From contig CAJUME010000003.1 of NCBI GenBank assembly GCA_910587015.1, positions 11,117 through 75,116 of the forward strand: a DNA stretch of 64,000 nucleotides. The letters run 5' to 3'. The position numbers and the translations under genes were made by a program. Positions 49,501 to 56,733 of the stretch are shown one piece after another. Numbering within the stretch: position 1 is the first letter of the stretch; each line of letters starts with the position of its first letter. The notes under the pieces are model-generated. The model saw only the letters and a program-made list of their open reading frames with translations, searched no databases and was not told where the DNA came from. The stretch comes from an uncultured Christensenella sp. (lineage in GTDB: Bacteria; Bacillota; Clostridia; Christensenellales; Borkfalkiaceae).

Positions 49501-51044
49501 TGTCCTAAGGTAATGGGCTGATAATTTCCTTCAACGCCCGTTCCGTTTTCGGAAGCAAGGTCGATAAGATAGCGGAAGTGGCGGGAGTTTCTCAGATATT
49601 CGGGCGAGCTTACGCTGCTGCCGTGGTATCTTATGTTGGTGTCTGCCGTGAAGATTTTATCGTCCGCATCGCTCGTCAGTGTGCAATAGGTCTTGTTTGC
49701 TTCTATTTTCGTTGCATATTCGTTGTAGCTGCTCTTGTATTCGCTTGTCTCGTTTCCGTTGTCGTCAAGCGCCTTCTCGTCAAGAGAGCGGAACTTTTCA
49801 ACAGAAACGTTATCGAAGAATGCGTAACCCGTGCACTTTTCGCTGTTCGCGCTCTGGCCGAGGCCGAGGTTAAGCTGAATGGTGCTGTCCGCAAAGTCGC
49901 ATGCGTTCACATAAACGGTGTATTTAAGCCAGCCGTTGTTCTGCTCTATTGCAGAAGGGTTGTCCTTGTTCTGGCTTATAATTTTTTCTGTGTTTATCGC
50001 CTTGATTTTAAAGGAGTCGAGCGAGGTGCCGTTAACTGTCTGGCTGACTTCTATAAACGCGCCTCTGTCCTGGTCGTCAAGCTGGCTGTAGCCCTTGTCG
50101 AATTTCAAGTCTGAGGTCTTTACCCATACGGAAATTTCCGCCGCGGTGTTCGCTTCGAGAGTAATCGTCTGCGAGGCAAAATATTGCGATATACCGTTAT
50201 AGCTGTTGTTGGAGGGGAAGTTGTGCACCATTAAAACGTTGTCGCAGGGGAATTTAAGCTCCTCATCGTAATAATGGTTGCCGTTGCCGTCCTTGTAAAC
50301 GGTCACCTTTTTACCGTTTTCGTCCTCGTAATAGCTTTCGCTGTCGGTATCGGTAAATTTAAAGGGAGTGCCGGGGTTGTCGATAAGCGCAAATCTTACC
50401 GACTCGCCAAGACTGCCGTCCTCGTTCACAAAATAATATTCGTTATCGGCGGTTTCACCTTCCGCAGCTTCCTTCTTTTTAACCTCTTTATTACCGAAGT
50501 AGTGCTTTCCGTCGCGCTCGGTTATGCCGAAGTAGTCCTCATAGGTCTGATATTTGATATAGCTGTCCTCAACGTCCTCGGCAGAAAGCATTGCCGCATA
50601 GGTGTCCTTATACAGCAAATCGCGTGCCTTCATGCCGTTGTAATCGACGTAATCCTCGTCGGTCGTCTTTAAATCGGCGTTGTATTCAAGCTTTCCTCTC
50701 AGCTCTGCGGCGGTAAGCCTGTCCCATTCATAGGAGGAGGTGCCGATAATTCCCGACATCGAGTTAGAGCTGTCGCCCGAGCGCGTCCAGCTGTCGGCGG
50801 TCTTTATAAGATAGACGGCCTTTCCGTCCTTAATGTATTCCTCGCTCGGATAATTGAAGAACTCGAAATTGCCGTTCTTTAAAAGCTGGGTATCCTCCTG
50901 CTTGGGCGCCAGCGCCGTGGGCTTTTCTTCCTTGTCCGTTTTAGCGCAGGCCGCCGCAAAGCCCGTGCAGGTAACCGCCGCGGCTGCAAGCAACGCTATA
51001 ACCGACTTTCTTTTTTTGCTTTTGAGATAATTGTTTTTAGACAT
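46593..51044 (-). CDS. Giant lipoprotein with carbohydrate-binding-like modules and C-terminal membrane anchor
   Basis: The 1483-residue protein has a lipobox (F-A-A-A-C, lipid Cys near 33). The ectodomain has at least three CBM-like beta-sandwich stretches with the pattern I-S-V-W-V-K-T-S, long strand, G-Y-A-F-F-D-N-V-S-V-E (first near 300-430, second near 640-760, third near 1180-1280) separated by Tyr/Asp-rich linkers. A membrane segment (I-A-S-I-V-L-V-V-A-L-L-I-T-L-V-S-L-L-L, about 1375-1393), a K/R-rich stop (K-K-K-R-R) and an acidic tail of about 60 residues follow. Both ends should be membrane-held, with the tail inside the cell. ATG at 51044 is chosen because AAGG lies 9 bases before it; the ATG two codons earlier is too close. 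Confidence 0.82.
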   Translation of the reverse strand: MSKNNYLKSKKRKSVIALLAAAAVTCTGFAAACAKTDKEEKPTALAPKQEDTQLLKNGNFEFFNYPSEEYIKDGKAVYLIKTADSWTRSGDSSNSMSGIIGTSSYEWDRLTAAELRGKLEYNADLKTTDEDYVDYNGMKARDLLYKDTYAAMLSAEDVEDSYIKYQTYEDYFGITERDGKHYFGNKEVKKKEAAEGETADNEYYFVNEDGSLGESVRFALIDNPGTPFKFTDTDSESYYEDENGKKVTVYKDGNGNHYYDEELKFPCDNVLMVHNFPSNNSYNGISQYFASQTITLEANTAAEISVWVKTSDLKFDKGYSQLDDQDRGAFIEVSQTVNGTSLDSFKIKAINTEKIISQNKDNPSAIEQNNGWLKYTVYVNACDFADSTIQLNLGLGQSANSEKCTGYAFFDNVSVEKFRSLDEKALDDNGNETSEYKSSYNEYATKIEANKTYCTLTSDADDKIFTADTNIRYHGSSVSSPEYLRNSRHFRYLIDLASENGTGVEGNYQPITLGQDNTTAQLTAQKSEGKWYAVGTLDGETVKNNSIVSGINKNDTENYNLPKNVKGGIDTSKDLAGVFGTDGINGISGFDYSKKLNDALTGDNGFDKLPGYASGNNMLVLHSARGAAYTSTVSATTFTLGYDERMIVSFWVKTADMGGTPAATVKITDVDDEDSSATFTVDTTNKTTSFGDDKDIYNGWVRCFMFVENTCDDKDEVSGEYVSKTFKLEFSLGVTDVANASASSFNYGWAAFANLQTLKINEKIYGLTSAGDTAVKFSFAEDSDDNEHKGFADASGISDVKKEISKPSDYNGVNGGSSSVSDSIYSDGYDAQNTNGLAGLINKDGFKDYANWQTIRDAFNNSNNNAVSAWNEVFGEDCYQPLIIINNLRQYVENASANENTYTNYYILAENDYSGNVVSFNGKNYRKATSEDKYSEDTEYFSFAVNYGFVSENKNVAADSYQTVSIKVKASNGANAYVYLVDSNTREVMTYSTPKYTYYYDDEGNVLNTAYDKDDMTDEEHRAAIVYKLRKDGLYESVDSADKSLYANLNNLTKSYKYYKYETRGKYFKDDKGVNEILFDDLVDGQTYYYQDGKVADHFLCTESGKRVYEYVDGTYYYLVDGKRENEVKSFDTEKAPYRYVAPENSTPYMVNIDNATYGDDWVTVNFFIHTGSEGLDYRIEVWNGERGSSGINEDGTYTTGAVAFDYSAYSATSDNYSTLRSEYETKLINQYKQILESKNLLDKAEVKTETVAFFEGLVKELIADGSLTENDVKSVDEYSALYYTYTLYDSAAYEPFNADTAAEGETGYEYKISDNAETLGFFIYENKEENSYNVFADYSAVDKNVERTTVEDEGDEDTDKDEDPTNFWLYIASIVLVVALLITLVSLLLRDLLKKKRRTKNEKSLQKNNYRQRKRYIRKLHLVENEETDDNAPVADEAESTDENVADEAIEEAPAEEEVTEDVTEATDTDDNTDENGGEVNE

Positions 51045-51115
51045 AAACATACACCTTGGTTAAGCGGGCGGGTCAACCGTTTCCGCTATATATCTATTAA
51101 TAATCGTACTAACTT

Positions 51116-51144
51116 ATTTTAATATAATTGCCCTTTTATAGCAA
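51116..51144 (-). promoter_or_regulatory. Promoter of the giant lipoprotein gene
   Basis: On the minus strand, TTGCTA (51139-51144), 17-base spacer, TAAAAT (51116-51121). Confidence 0.55.
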
Positions 51145-51237
51145 GCAAAAACGCTTAAATCGGGCAAAAAAATTTATTATTTTTCATCTAATTGCAAAAA
51201 CTTTTATCAAAGGATATTCGAAATCGGATTTTTGTAT

Positions 51238-51600
51238 ATGAAAATGAATAAAAGTTCACTCAAAAGAGTGTTTGCGGGTCTATTGACAGGCATAGTCAAC
51301 GGCCTTTTCGGCGGCGGCGGGGGAATGGTGGTTGTCCCGCTTATGAAAAATATGCTCGGCTACGAGGAAAAGTACGCCCACGCCACGGCAATACTCGTAA
51401 TCGCGCCCGTCTGCGCGGCAAGCCTTGTAACCTACATTGTCAACGGCTATTTTTCTGCGGAGGTAATCCTTCCCGCGGCAATCGGCTCGGTCGCGGGCGG
51501 GCTTGTCGGCGCCGAGCTTTTAGATAAGCTGCCGGAGTTCTGGGTGAACGCAGTATTTCTTGCGGTTATGCTTGCGGCGGGCATAAGAATGTTGTTTTAG
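51238..51600 (+). CDS. Half-size TauE/SafE family membrane protein, first half
   Basis: The 120-residue protein has four membrane segments and the family start G-L-F-G-G-G-G-G-M-V-V-V-P-L-M, then A-H-A-T-A-I-L-V-I-A-P. TauE/SafE exporters for organosulfonates or sulfite are normally about 250 residues with two such repeats. Start choice between ATG at 51238 and 51244, or a TTG at 51232, is open; no clear ribosome site is seen. Confidence 0.8.
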   Translation: MKMNKSSLKRVFAGLLTGIVNGLFGGGGGMVVVPLMKNMLGYEEKYAHATAILVIAPVCAASLVTYIVNGYFSAEVILPAAIGSVAGGLVGAELLDKLPEFWVNAVFLAVMLAAGIRMLF

Positions 51601-51620
51601 TTGTTTTTCGGAGGTTGAAT

Positions 51621-51995
51621 TTGAGCTTTATTTTATATCTGCTTGCGGGCTTTTTTTCGGGAATGCTCGGCGGCATGGGCATGGGCGGCGGCACGATTTT
51701 AATTCCCGCGCTGACAATACTATTCGGTGTCGAACAGCATATAGCGCAGGCAACCAATTTAATAGCCTTTCTGCCTATGGCGGCGTTCAGCCTTAGGGTG
51801 CATAAGGATAAGGGCAACCTCAAAACGCAGGGGGTGTGGTGGATTGTCGTGCCTGCGGTTTTAACCTCGGTCGCGGGCGGACTTGCCGCCTCGCTTTTGC
51901 CCGCTGCCGTGTTAAGGAAGCTTTTCGGTGCGTTTTTGGTGTTTCTGGCGTTGAAGGGCGTGCTTTCCCTGAAATTTCCCGCAAAAAAATTATAA
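51621..51995 (+). CDS. Half-size TauE/SafE family membrane protein, second half
   Basis: The 124-residue partner has the same repeat motif (G-M-L-G-G-M-G-M-G-G-G-T-I-L-I-P-A-L) and four membrane segments. TTG at 51621 follows CGGAGG by six bases. It starts 20 bases after the first half, in a different reading frame, so the two should form a hetero-oligomeric transporter. The substrate is unknown. Confidence 0.82.
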   Translation: MSFILYLLAGFFSGMLGGMGMGGGTILIPALTILFGVEQHIAQATNLIAFLPMAAFSLRVHKDKGNLKTQGVWWIVVPAVLTSVAGGLAASLLPAAVLRKLFGAFLVFLALKGVLSLKFPAKKL

Positions 51996-51998
51996 GCA

Positions 51999-52035
51999 AA
52001 GCCGCCCCTCGGGATAAATTCCCGAGGGGCGGCTT
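51999..52035. terminator. Intrinsic terminator between convergent genes
   Basis: AAGCCGCCCCTCGGG and its exact complement form a 15-bp stem with a 7-base loop. Confidence 0.88.
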
Positions 52036-52071
52036 AATATGCGGCTTGTTTTTATGCGCCGCAAAGCGGAA

Positions 52072-53604
52072 TTATTTCGAAATAAGCTTTTTAAAGGGCT
52101 TTAAGGTGAACATTTCCATTGCGTAAAGTATTCCGCCCGTAAACGCAAGCATCAGCGGAGCGCAGATAAGTATCTGTAACACCTCCGAAACATATCTTTG
52201 CAGAATTCCGTTCAGCAGCCACCCGAACATACACGCAACTGCGGAAACAAGTATGCTCCTTACCGTGTATTTGATATAGTCTATGCCGTCGCACTTCTTT
52301 TTCAAAAGCCTCAAATTAAGCGCCGCGGTCACAAGCTGCGCCAGCGCAAGCCCGACTATGTACGAATAAATTCCGAGGAATTTGGTAAGCCCCGCTATCG
52401 AAGCAAGCATAAGTATCGCGCCTATGCAAAAGTAAATAAGCGTCCTTTTTTCGCAGTTCATCGAGTTCAATACGGTGTTCGTAATCATTGTTATGCACAT
52501 CGGCAGCATTATGAACGCGCTTATCATAACAATCTCTCCGCAAAGCTCGTTGTCGTACAGTAAAATACTAATCGCCTTGCCCAGAACAAACATTATCGGC
52601 ATCAACAGCGTAGCTATAAAAATCGCCGCCTTTACCGTCTTTTCAACGTCGTGCTTAACGGCTTTTGTCTTGTTTTTGTAATAGTTTTCCGAAAGCTCGG
52701 GCGCAACAACAACCGCAATCGAGCCTATAAGCGTGTTGGGAATAAACAGCATAGGCACAGCCATACCCATAGCCACGCCGTAAAGCGCAATCGCCTCCGA
52801 GTTGGTGTAGCCGCAAAGATTAATCAGCAACGCGGGCAAAATAACCGCCACGGCGGAGTTTAGCAGCGAGGTAGAGGTGCGCATCGCCGTAATGGGCGCA
52901 GAGGAGGAAATAAGCGGCTTAAGCTGTTTTTTGGGGCTTACAAACCGCCCGCCCTTTTTAAAGTACCAGAACAGCGAAACCAAAAACGAGAACACATAGG
53001 ACACTAGAACGGCTATAACGGCCATCCTTGCGCCGTAAACGGGGTCCTTACAGCCGAAAATAAGCGCAATGCCCACGCATACCATAACGGCGTCCTCCAA
53101 AAGCTCGATAACCGAGTACGCAAGGAACTGCTTACTTCCCCAGAACGAGCCGCGTATAACGGCGTAGACGGAGGTCAGCACAAGCCCCGGCAATAGGATT
53201 ATAAAAATGTCGGTGCAACGGCTGTCGGAAAAAAGAAAGCCGAAAATGTTTCTGCCGAAGAACAGAATAAGCGCAATGGGTATGGTTAGCATAAGTGTGC
53301 ACAAAACTCCCGCGGTAACCGCGGAGTGCCTGCCGTGAATGTCGCCGGTGGCGCGGCTTTTTGCCATAAGGCGGGATACCGTAACGGGCACCCCGCTTGA
53401 CGCAACCGTTAAAAACACCGCGAAAACCGTAAGGCAAATCTGGTAAATTCCCAGCCCCTCGGCACCTATGCTTCTTGTCAAAATTATGCGGTAAATAAAG
53501 CTTAAACCCTTTTCCACGGTGGAAAAAACGGTAACCATTGCCGCCGATTTGTAAATATTTTGCTTTTTTTCTTTTTTCAAACGCTTTGCTTTTAATGCTT
53601 TCAT
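52072..53604 (-). CDS. MOP-superfamily flippase, SpoVB-like
   Basis: The 510-residue protein has a basic start (K-A-K-R-L-K-K-E-K-K) and about fourteen membrane segments with the MATE/MVF features R-S-I-G-A-E-G-L-G-I-Y-Q and S-S-G-V-P-V-T-V-S-R. SpoVB-like proteins flip lipid-linked glycan precursors for the spore cortex or wall. AAGGAC lies before the ATG. Confidence 0.86.
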   Translation of the reverse strand: MKALKAKRLKKEKKQNIYKSAAMVTVFSTVEKGLSFIYRIILTRSIGAEGLGIYQICLTVFAVFLTVASSGVPVTVSRLMAKSRATGDIHGRHSAVTAGVLCTLMLTIPIALILFFGRNIFGFLFSDSRCTDIFIILLPGLVLTSVYAVIRGSFWGSKQFLAYSVIELLEDAVMVCVGIALIFGCKDPVYGARMAVIAVLVSYVFSFLVSLFWYFKKGGRFVSPKKQLKPLISSSAPITAMRTSTSLLNSAVAVILPALLINLCGYTNSEAIALYGVAMGMAVPMLFIPNTLIGSIAVVVAPELSENYYKNKTKAVKHDVEKTVKAAIFIATLLMPIMFVLGKAISILLYDNELCGEIVMISAFIMLPMCITMITNTVLNSMNCEKRTLIYFCIGAILMLASIAGLTKFLGIYSYIVGLALAQLVTAALNLRLLKKKCDGIDYIKYTVRSILVSAVACMFGWLLNGILQRYVSEVLQILICAPLMLAFTGGILYAMEMFTLKPFKKLISK

Positions 53605-53651
53605 TCAGATGTCCTTCCCCAATATTCTACAAATTTCTCGGCGGTTTTATG

Positions 53652-53679
53652 AACAAAAAAATTTTTTAGTGCGTATAAT
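53652..53679 (+). promoter_or_regulatory. Promoter giving a leaderless mRNA
   Basis: TATAAT at 53674-53679 ends 7 bases before the ATG at 53687; only a T-rich stretch (53652-53657) stands at the -35 position. No ribosome site is present. Confidence 0.5.
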
Positions 53680-53686
53680 ATACCAA

Positions 53687-53971
53687 ATGTTTACGCTTGT
53701 AACGGAAAAAAGCAGATTTTTCAGGATTAAACGCGGTCAAAGCGGCGAGGAGGTGGAAAAATTTTTCCTCACCCCCGTCGGCGGCGCGGCGTTTGCTGGC
53801 AGGATTATAGAGGTAAAAAGAAATCTTTCCGTGCATATCGCCGCCGTAGGCGACACCTACCGCACAATCGCGGCGGCAACGGGCTGCGGAGAGGCGGCTT
53901 TAAGGGAATTAAACGGCGCAAAGCCCGTCTATCCCACCTGCAAAATTTTTTATCCCCGTAAAAATAATTAG
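53687..53971 (+). CDS. LysM-domain protein, possibly spore-associated
   Basis: The 94-residue protein has a LysM motif in its second half (V-G-D-T-Y-R-T-I-A-A-A-T-G-C-G-E-A-A-L-R-E-L-N-G, then V-Y-P-T-C-K-I-F-Y-P) and a LysM-like first half (F-F-R-I-K-R-G-Q-S-G-E-E-V-E-K-F-F). No signal peptide is seen. LysM binds N-acetylglucosamine polymers; signal-less LysM proteins in spore-formers act in coat or cortex. The frame is open for 26 codons upstream, but the promoter -10 box fixes the ATG at 53687. Confidence 0.7.
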   Translation: MFTLVTEKSRFFRIKRGQSGEEVEKFFLTPVGGAAFAGRIIEVKRNLSVHIAAVGDTYRTIAAATGCGEAALRELNGAKPVYPTCKIFYPRKNN

Positions 53972-54060
53972 CGGCTTGCAAGGCGATTTTTTGCGCCTTG
54001 CACGGCTTAAAGGCGGAAAACATATAAATATAATACATAACAAAAAACAAGGAGGAAATT

Positions 54061-54717
54061 ATGTCGTTTTTTTCCAATTTCCAGTCGGATAAATGTCCCG
54101 GAACAATAAGCGGCAACCCGCTTAACGGAATGTGCGAAAAGGTCTGCATTCAGGCGCAGAAAATCTTTGACGCGTGCATAAAACAGATTCAGATTGAAAA
54201 CTACACGCTCACCTTAACGGACGCCGTCCCCGCGGAACCTACATATCCTTTGACCTTCATAAGCGCAAGGTCGCTCGGCTCTACGGGCAATATCACAAGC
54301 ATCAATATCGAAAGGCTTGCGGATAAGCCCAATTGTGCAAGAGTGCAGGCTACGGTATCCATTCCCGTAGAGGTGCTGTATACCGACGCAAACGGCGTGG
54401 AAGGGGTGGCGCAGTCCACAATCAGCGTGTCAGAGGACGTTCTGCTGTTCGTGCCCGCTCCGTCGATTATGCCCTACCGCGCCACAGCCGAAGCCTCTGC
54501 CGTATGCGCCGAGGGCAGGTTCAATGCGGATACCAACACCTTCACGGTCAACGCGTGCCTTACCGTAATTTTAAAGATTGCTATAGACGTCGAAATTCTG
54601 GTACCCAGCTACGGCTATTGCGCAATACCGCCCGCACAGGATTACTCTCAGGAGGTATGCGCGGGGTTCTTCGAGCTGCCGCTTTACCCTCAGGGCAAAA
54701 GCTGTTCCAAGCAGTAG
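54061..54717 (+). CDS. Conserved Clostridia protein with paired cysteines, possible spore coat component
   Basis: The 218-residue protein has N-terminal C-P-G and C-E-K-V-C-I-Q-A-Q-K-I-F-D-A-C-I-K-Q (about 25-41), then beta-rich sequence, and further cysteines at the C-terminus (C-A-I, E-V-C-A-G-F, S-C-S-K). I recall similar N-termini in uncharacterised Clostridia proteins; function is unproven. No signal peptide. AGGAGG lies before the ATG. It stands next to the LysM and SpoVB-like genes, which supports, weakly, a spore-envelope role. Confidence 0.6.
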   Translation: MSFFSNFQSDKCPGTISGNPLNGMCEKVCIQAQKIFDACIKQIQIENYTLTLTDAVPAEPTYPLTFISARSLGSTGNITSINIERLADKPNCARVQATVSIPVEVLYTDANGVEGVAQSTISVSEDVLLFVPAPSIMPYRATAEASAVCAEGRFNADTNTFTVNACLTVILKIAIDVEILVPSYGYCAIPPAQDYSQEVCAGFFELPLYPQGKSCSKQ

Positions 54718-54736
54718 CCCGCTTGCTTAAAAAATT

Positions 54737-54766
54737 ACGCCTTTCCGTCACGGAGGGGCGTTTTTT
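54737..54766 (+). terminator. Intrinsic terminator
   Basis: ACGCCTTTCCG and CGGAGGGGCGT form a stem with one G-T pair and a TCA loop, followed by six T residues. Confidence 0.82.
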
Positions 54767-54878
54767 ATGTTTTATTTTTGCAATTTCAAGCATTTATACA
54801 GTACTATGTCACGCATAATAAGTGATTTAATAAACATAATTAACTAAATTGTCTATTTATTTTTACTTATCAAAAACA

Positions 54879-54908
54879 CTTTAAAAACGCCTTAAAATAT
54901 GGTAAAAT
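54879..54908 (+). promoter_or_regulatory. Promoter giving a leaderless mRNA
   Basis: TAAAAT at 54903-54908 ends six bases before the ATG at 54915; a TTTAAA near 54879 is a weak -35. No ribosome site is present. Confidence 0.45.
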
Positions 54909-54914
54909 GCTGTT

Positions 54915-55610
54915 ATGAATGTTTTTTCGATTAGCGATTTGCATCTTTCGGGCTGTACCGACAAGCCTATGAATATCTTCGGCGCGGGCTGGGAGGGTCA
55001 TCTCGAAAAAATAAAAGCAGACTGGCAAAGCAGGGTTTCCGACGACGATATCGTACTGCTGTGCGGCGACACAAGCTGGGGCACCGTGCTTGAAGAGGGG
55101 CTTTTCGATTTGCGTTCGCTTACCGGCCTAAAAGGCAAAAAGGTATTTATCCGCGGCAATCACGACTATTGGTGGAACGGCATAACAAAGCTTCGGCAGT
55201 CCGCACCGGACGAAAGCTTTTACTTCCTTCAAAACGACTGCGTTAAGTTCGGAAATATAATAATCTGCGGCTCGCGCGGGTGGACGTGCCCCGGCAGCGC
55301 GGACTATACCGAAAACGATTTAAGGCTTTACAAGCGCGAGGCAGAGCGCTTCAAGCTCTGCTTTAACGAGGTAAACAAGCTAAGGCAAGAGGGCGACAGA
55401 CTTCTTGTCATGATACATTATCCGCCCTTCGCGCCCAAGCTTCCCGAAACAGATTTTACAAGACTTTTCGAGGAAAACAAGGCGGAAAAGGTAGTATTCG
55501 GGCATATCCACGGAGAAACCTATTTCCCGTTCAGAACGGTGAAAAACAATATAGAATACATTCTCACCTCATGCGACAAGGTTGGTTTTTCCCTTCAAAG
55601 AATTTTATAA
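54915..55610 (+). CDS. Calcineurin-like metallophosphoesterase
   Basis: The 231-residue enzyme has the five metal motifs in order: I-S-D-L-H-L near the start, L-L-C-G-D-T-S, I-R-G-N-H-D-Y-W-W, M-I-H-Y-P-P and V-F-G-H-I-H-G-E. It belongs to the YkuE-like branch; substrate is unknown. No ribosome site precedes the ATG. Confidence 0.88.
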   Translation: MNVFSISDLHLSGCTDKPMNIFGAGWEGHLEKIKADWQSRVSDDDIVLLCGDTSWGTVLEEGLFDLRSLTGLKGKKVFIRGNHDYWWNGITKLRQSAPDESFYFLQNDCVKFGNIIICGSRGWTCPGSADYTENDLRLYKREAERFKLCFNEVNKLRQEGDRLLVMIHYPPFAPKLPETDFTRLFEENKAEKVVFGHIHGETYFPFRTVKNNIEYILTSCDKVGFSLQRIL

Positions 55611-55627
55611 TACGGCTTTTCAAACGC

Positions 55628-55657
55628 TTTACAACCGCATAGCCGTTGTGATATAAT
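55628..55657 (+). promoter_or_regulatory. Promoter of the pyr operon
   Basis: TTTACA at 55628-55633, 18-base spacer, TATAAT at 55652-55657. It gives a leader of about 140 bases before pyrB. Confidence 0.75.
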
Positions 55658-55691
55658 TCAAAGCGTTAAAAACGTAAAGGGTAAACTGCAA

Positions 55692-55730
55692 ATGATTAAT
55701 TTCACGGCCTGCCCCGTAACAAAAACTTAA
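55692..55730 (+). CDS. Possible pyr leader peptide
   Basis: A 12-codon frame (MINFTACPVTKT) begins 10 bases after AAAGGG and ends 10 bases before the attenuator stem. This resembles the placing of the leader peptide of E. coli pyrBI, where ribosome coupling to RNA polymerase under low UTP prevents termination. The peptide itself carries no strong support. Confidence 0.4.
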   Translation: MINFTACPVTKT

Positions 55731-55740
55731 AATTACTAAA

Positions 55741-55786
55741 AAGCGGAAGGATGACCTGATTAGGGCGTCTTTACCGCTTATTTTTT
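55741..55786 (+). terminator. pyr attenuator terminator
   Basis: AAGCGG pairs with CCGCTT around an inner GATGACCT/AGGGCGTC hairpin with a GATT loop, followed by a T run (55781-55786). It lies between the pyr promoter and pyrB, so it must be regulated. The loop region only loosely resembles a PyrR binding loop. Confidence 0.75.
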
Positions 55787-55803
55787 AAATTCAGGAAAAA
55801 AAT

Positions 55804-56733
55804 ATGTTAAAAAACAAGGATTTGCTCGGACTTCAATATTGCTCCGCAGAGGAGATAACGGAAATTTTGGACGGCGCTGTGGAAATGAAAAAATTTCTCT
55901 GCGGCAAGGCACGTAAATCAAACCTTCTTGCGGGCAGGTCGCTGGTCACGCTTTTCTACGAAAACAGCACCAGAACGCGCTCCTCGTTCGAGCTTGCTGG
56001 CAAGCTTTTGGGCGCAAGCGAGGTGAATATTTCCTCGGCGGCAAGCTCGGTGCAGAAGGGGGAAACGCTTATTGACACGGGCGAAACGCTGGACGCAATG
56101 AAGGTGGATTACATTGTTATCCGTCACCCCATGGCGGGCGCGCCGAAATTGCTTGCCGAGCACGTCAGGGCAAGCGTCATAAACGGCGGCGACGGCATGC
56201 ACGAGCACCCCACGCAGGCGCTTCTGGATATGTTCACTATGCGCGAAAAATTCGGCTTCCTCAACGGTCTTAAGGTTGCGATTCTGGGCGATTTGAAGCA
56301 CAGCAGAGTAGCAATGAGCAACGCCTTCGGACTGAATAAATTCGGCGCAAGGGTTTATGCATACGCTCCCGCAACAATGGTTCCCAAGGCTTTCGAGCGC
56401 CTCGGCGTAACGGTCGCAAAAAGCCGCGAGGAGGCTGTCGAGGGCGCGGACGTAGTTATGGGGCTCAGAATTCAGCTGGAAAGACAGAACGGCGGACTTT
56501 TCCCCTCGCTTTCCGAATACTCCAAATTCTACGGCGTAAACGATGATGTTTTAAAGCTTGCAAAAAAGAACGCAATCGTCCTTCACCCCGGCCCCGTAAA
56601 CCGCGGGGTAGAGCTCTCGCCTCAGGTCATAGACGGCGAAAAAAGTCTGATTTTAGAGCAGGTTACAAACGGCGTTGCAGTGCGTATGTCAATACTTAAC
56701 CTGCTTGCGCAGTATCGGGAGAAAAATTTATGA
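55804..56733 (+). CDS. pyrB: Aspartate carbamoyltransferase catalytic chain
   Basis: The 309-residue enzyme has S-T-R-T-R-S-S-F-E carbamoyl-phosphate binding, H-P-T-Q-A-L-L-D and H-P-G-P-V-N-R-G-V-E. It makes carbamoyl-aspartate, the second step of UMP synthesis. No regulatory chain pyrI is seen, as in Bacillus. The ATG follows a short A-rich leader with AGGAAA. It overlaps pyrC by four bases. Confidence 0.95.
   Translation: MLKNKDLLGLQYCSAEEITEILDGAVEMKKFLCGKARKSNLLAGRSLVTLFYENSTRTRSSFELAGKLLGASEVNISSAASSVQKGETLIDTGETLDAMKVDYIVIRHPMAGAPKLLAEHVRASVINGGDGMHEHPTQALLDMFTMREKFGFLNGLKVAILGDLKHSRVAMSNAFGLNKFGARVYAYAPATMVPKAFERLGVTVAKSREEAVEGADVVMGLRIQLERQNGGLFPSLSEYSKFYGVNDDVLKLAKKNAIVLHPGPVNRGVELSPQVIDGEKSLILEQVTNGVAVRMSILNLLAQYREKNL

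Noticed and set aside
55741..55786. Classical PyrR binding loop
   Set aside because: CCTGATTAGG has a 6-base loop and lacks the GNGAGG core of the consensus; the stem is part of the terminator itself.
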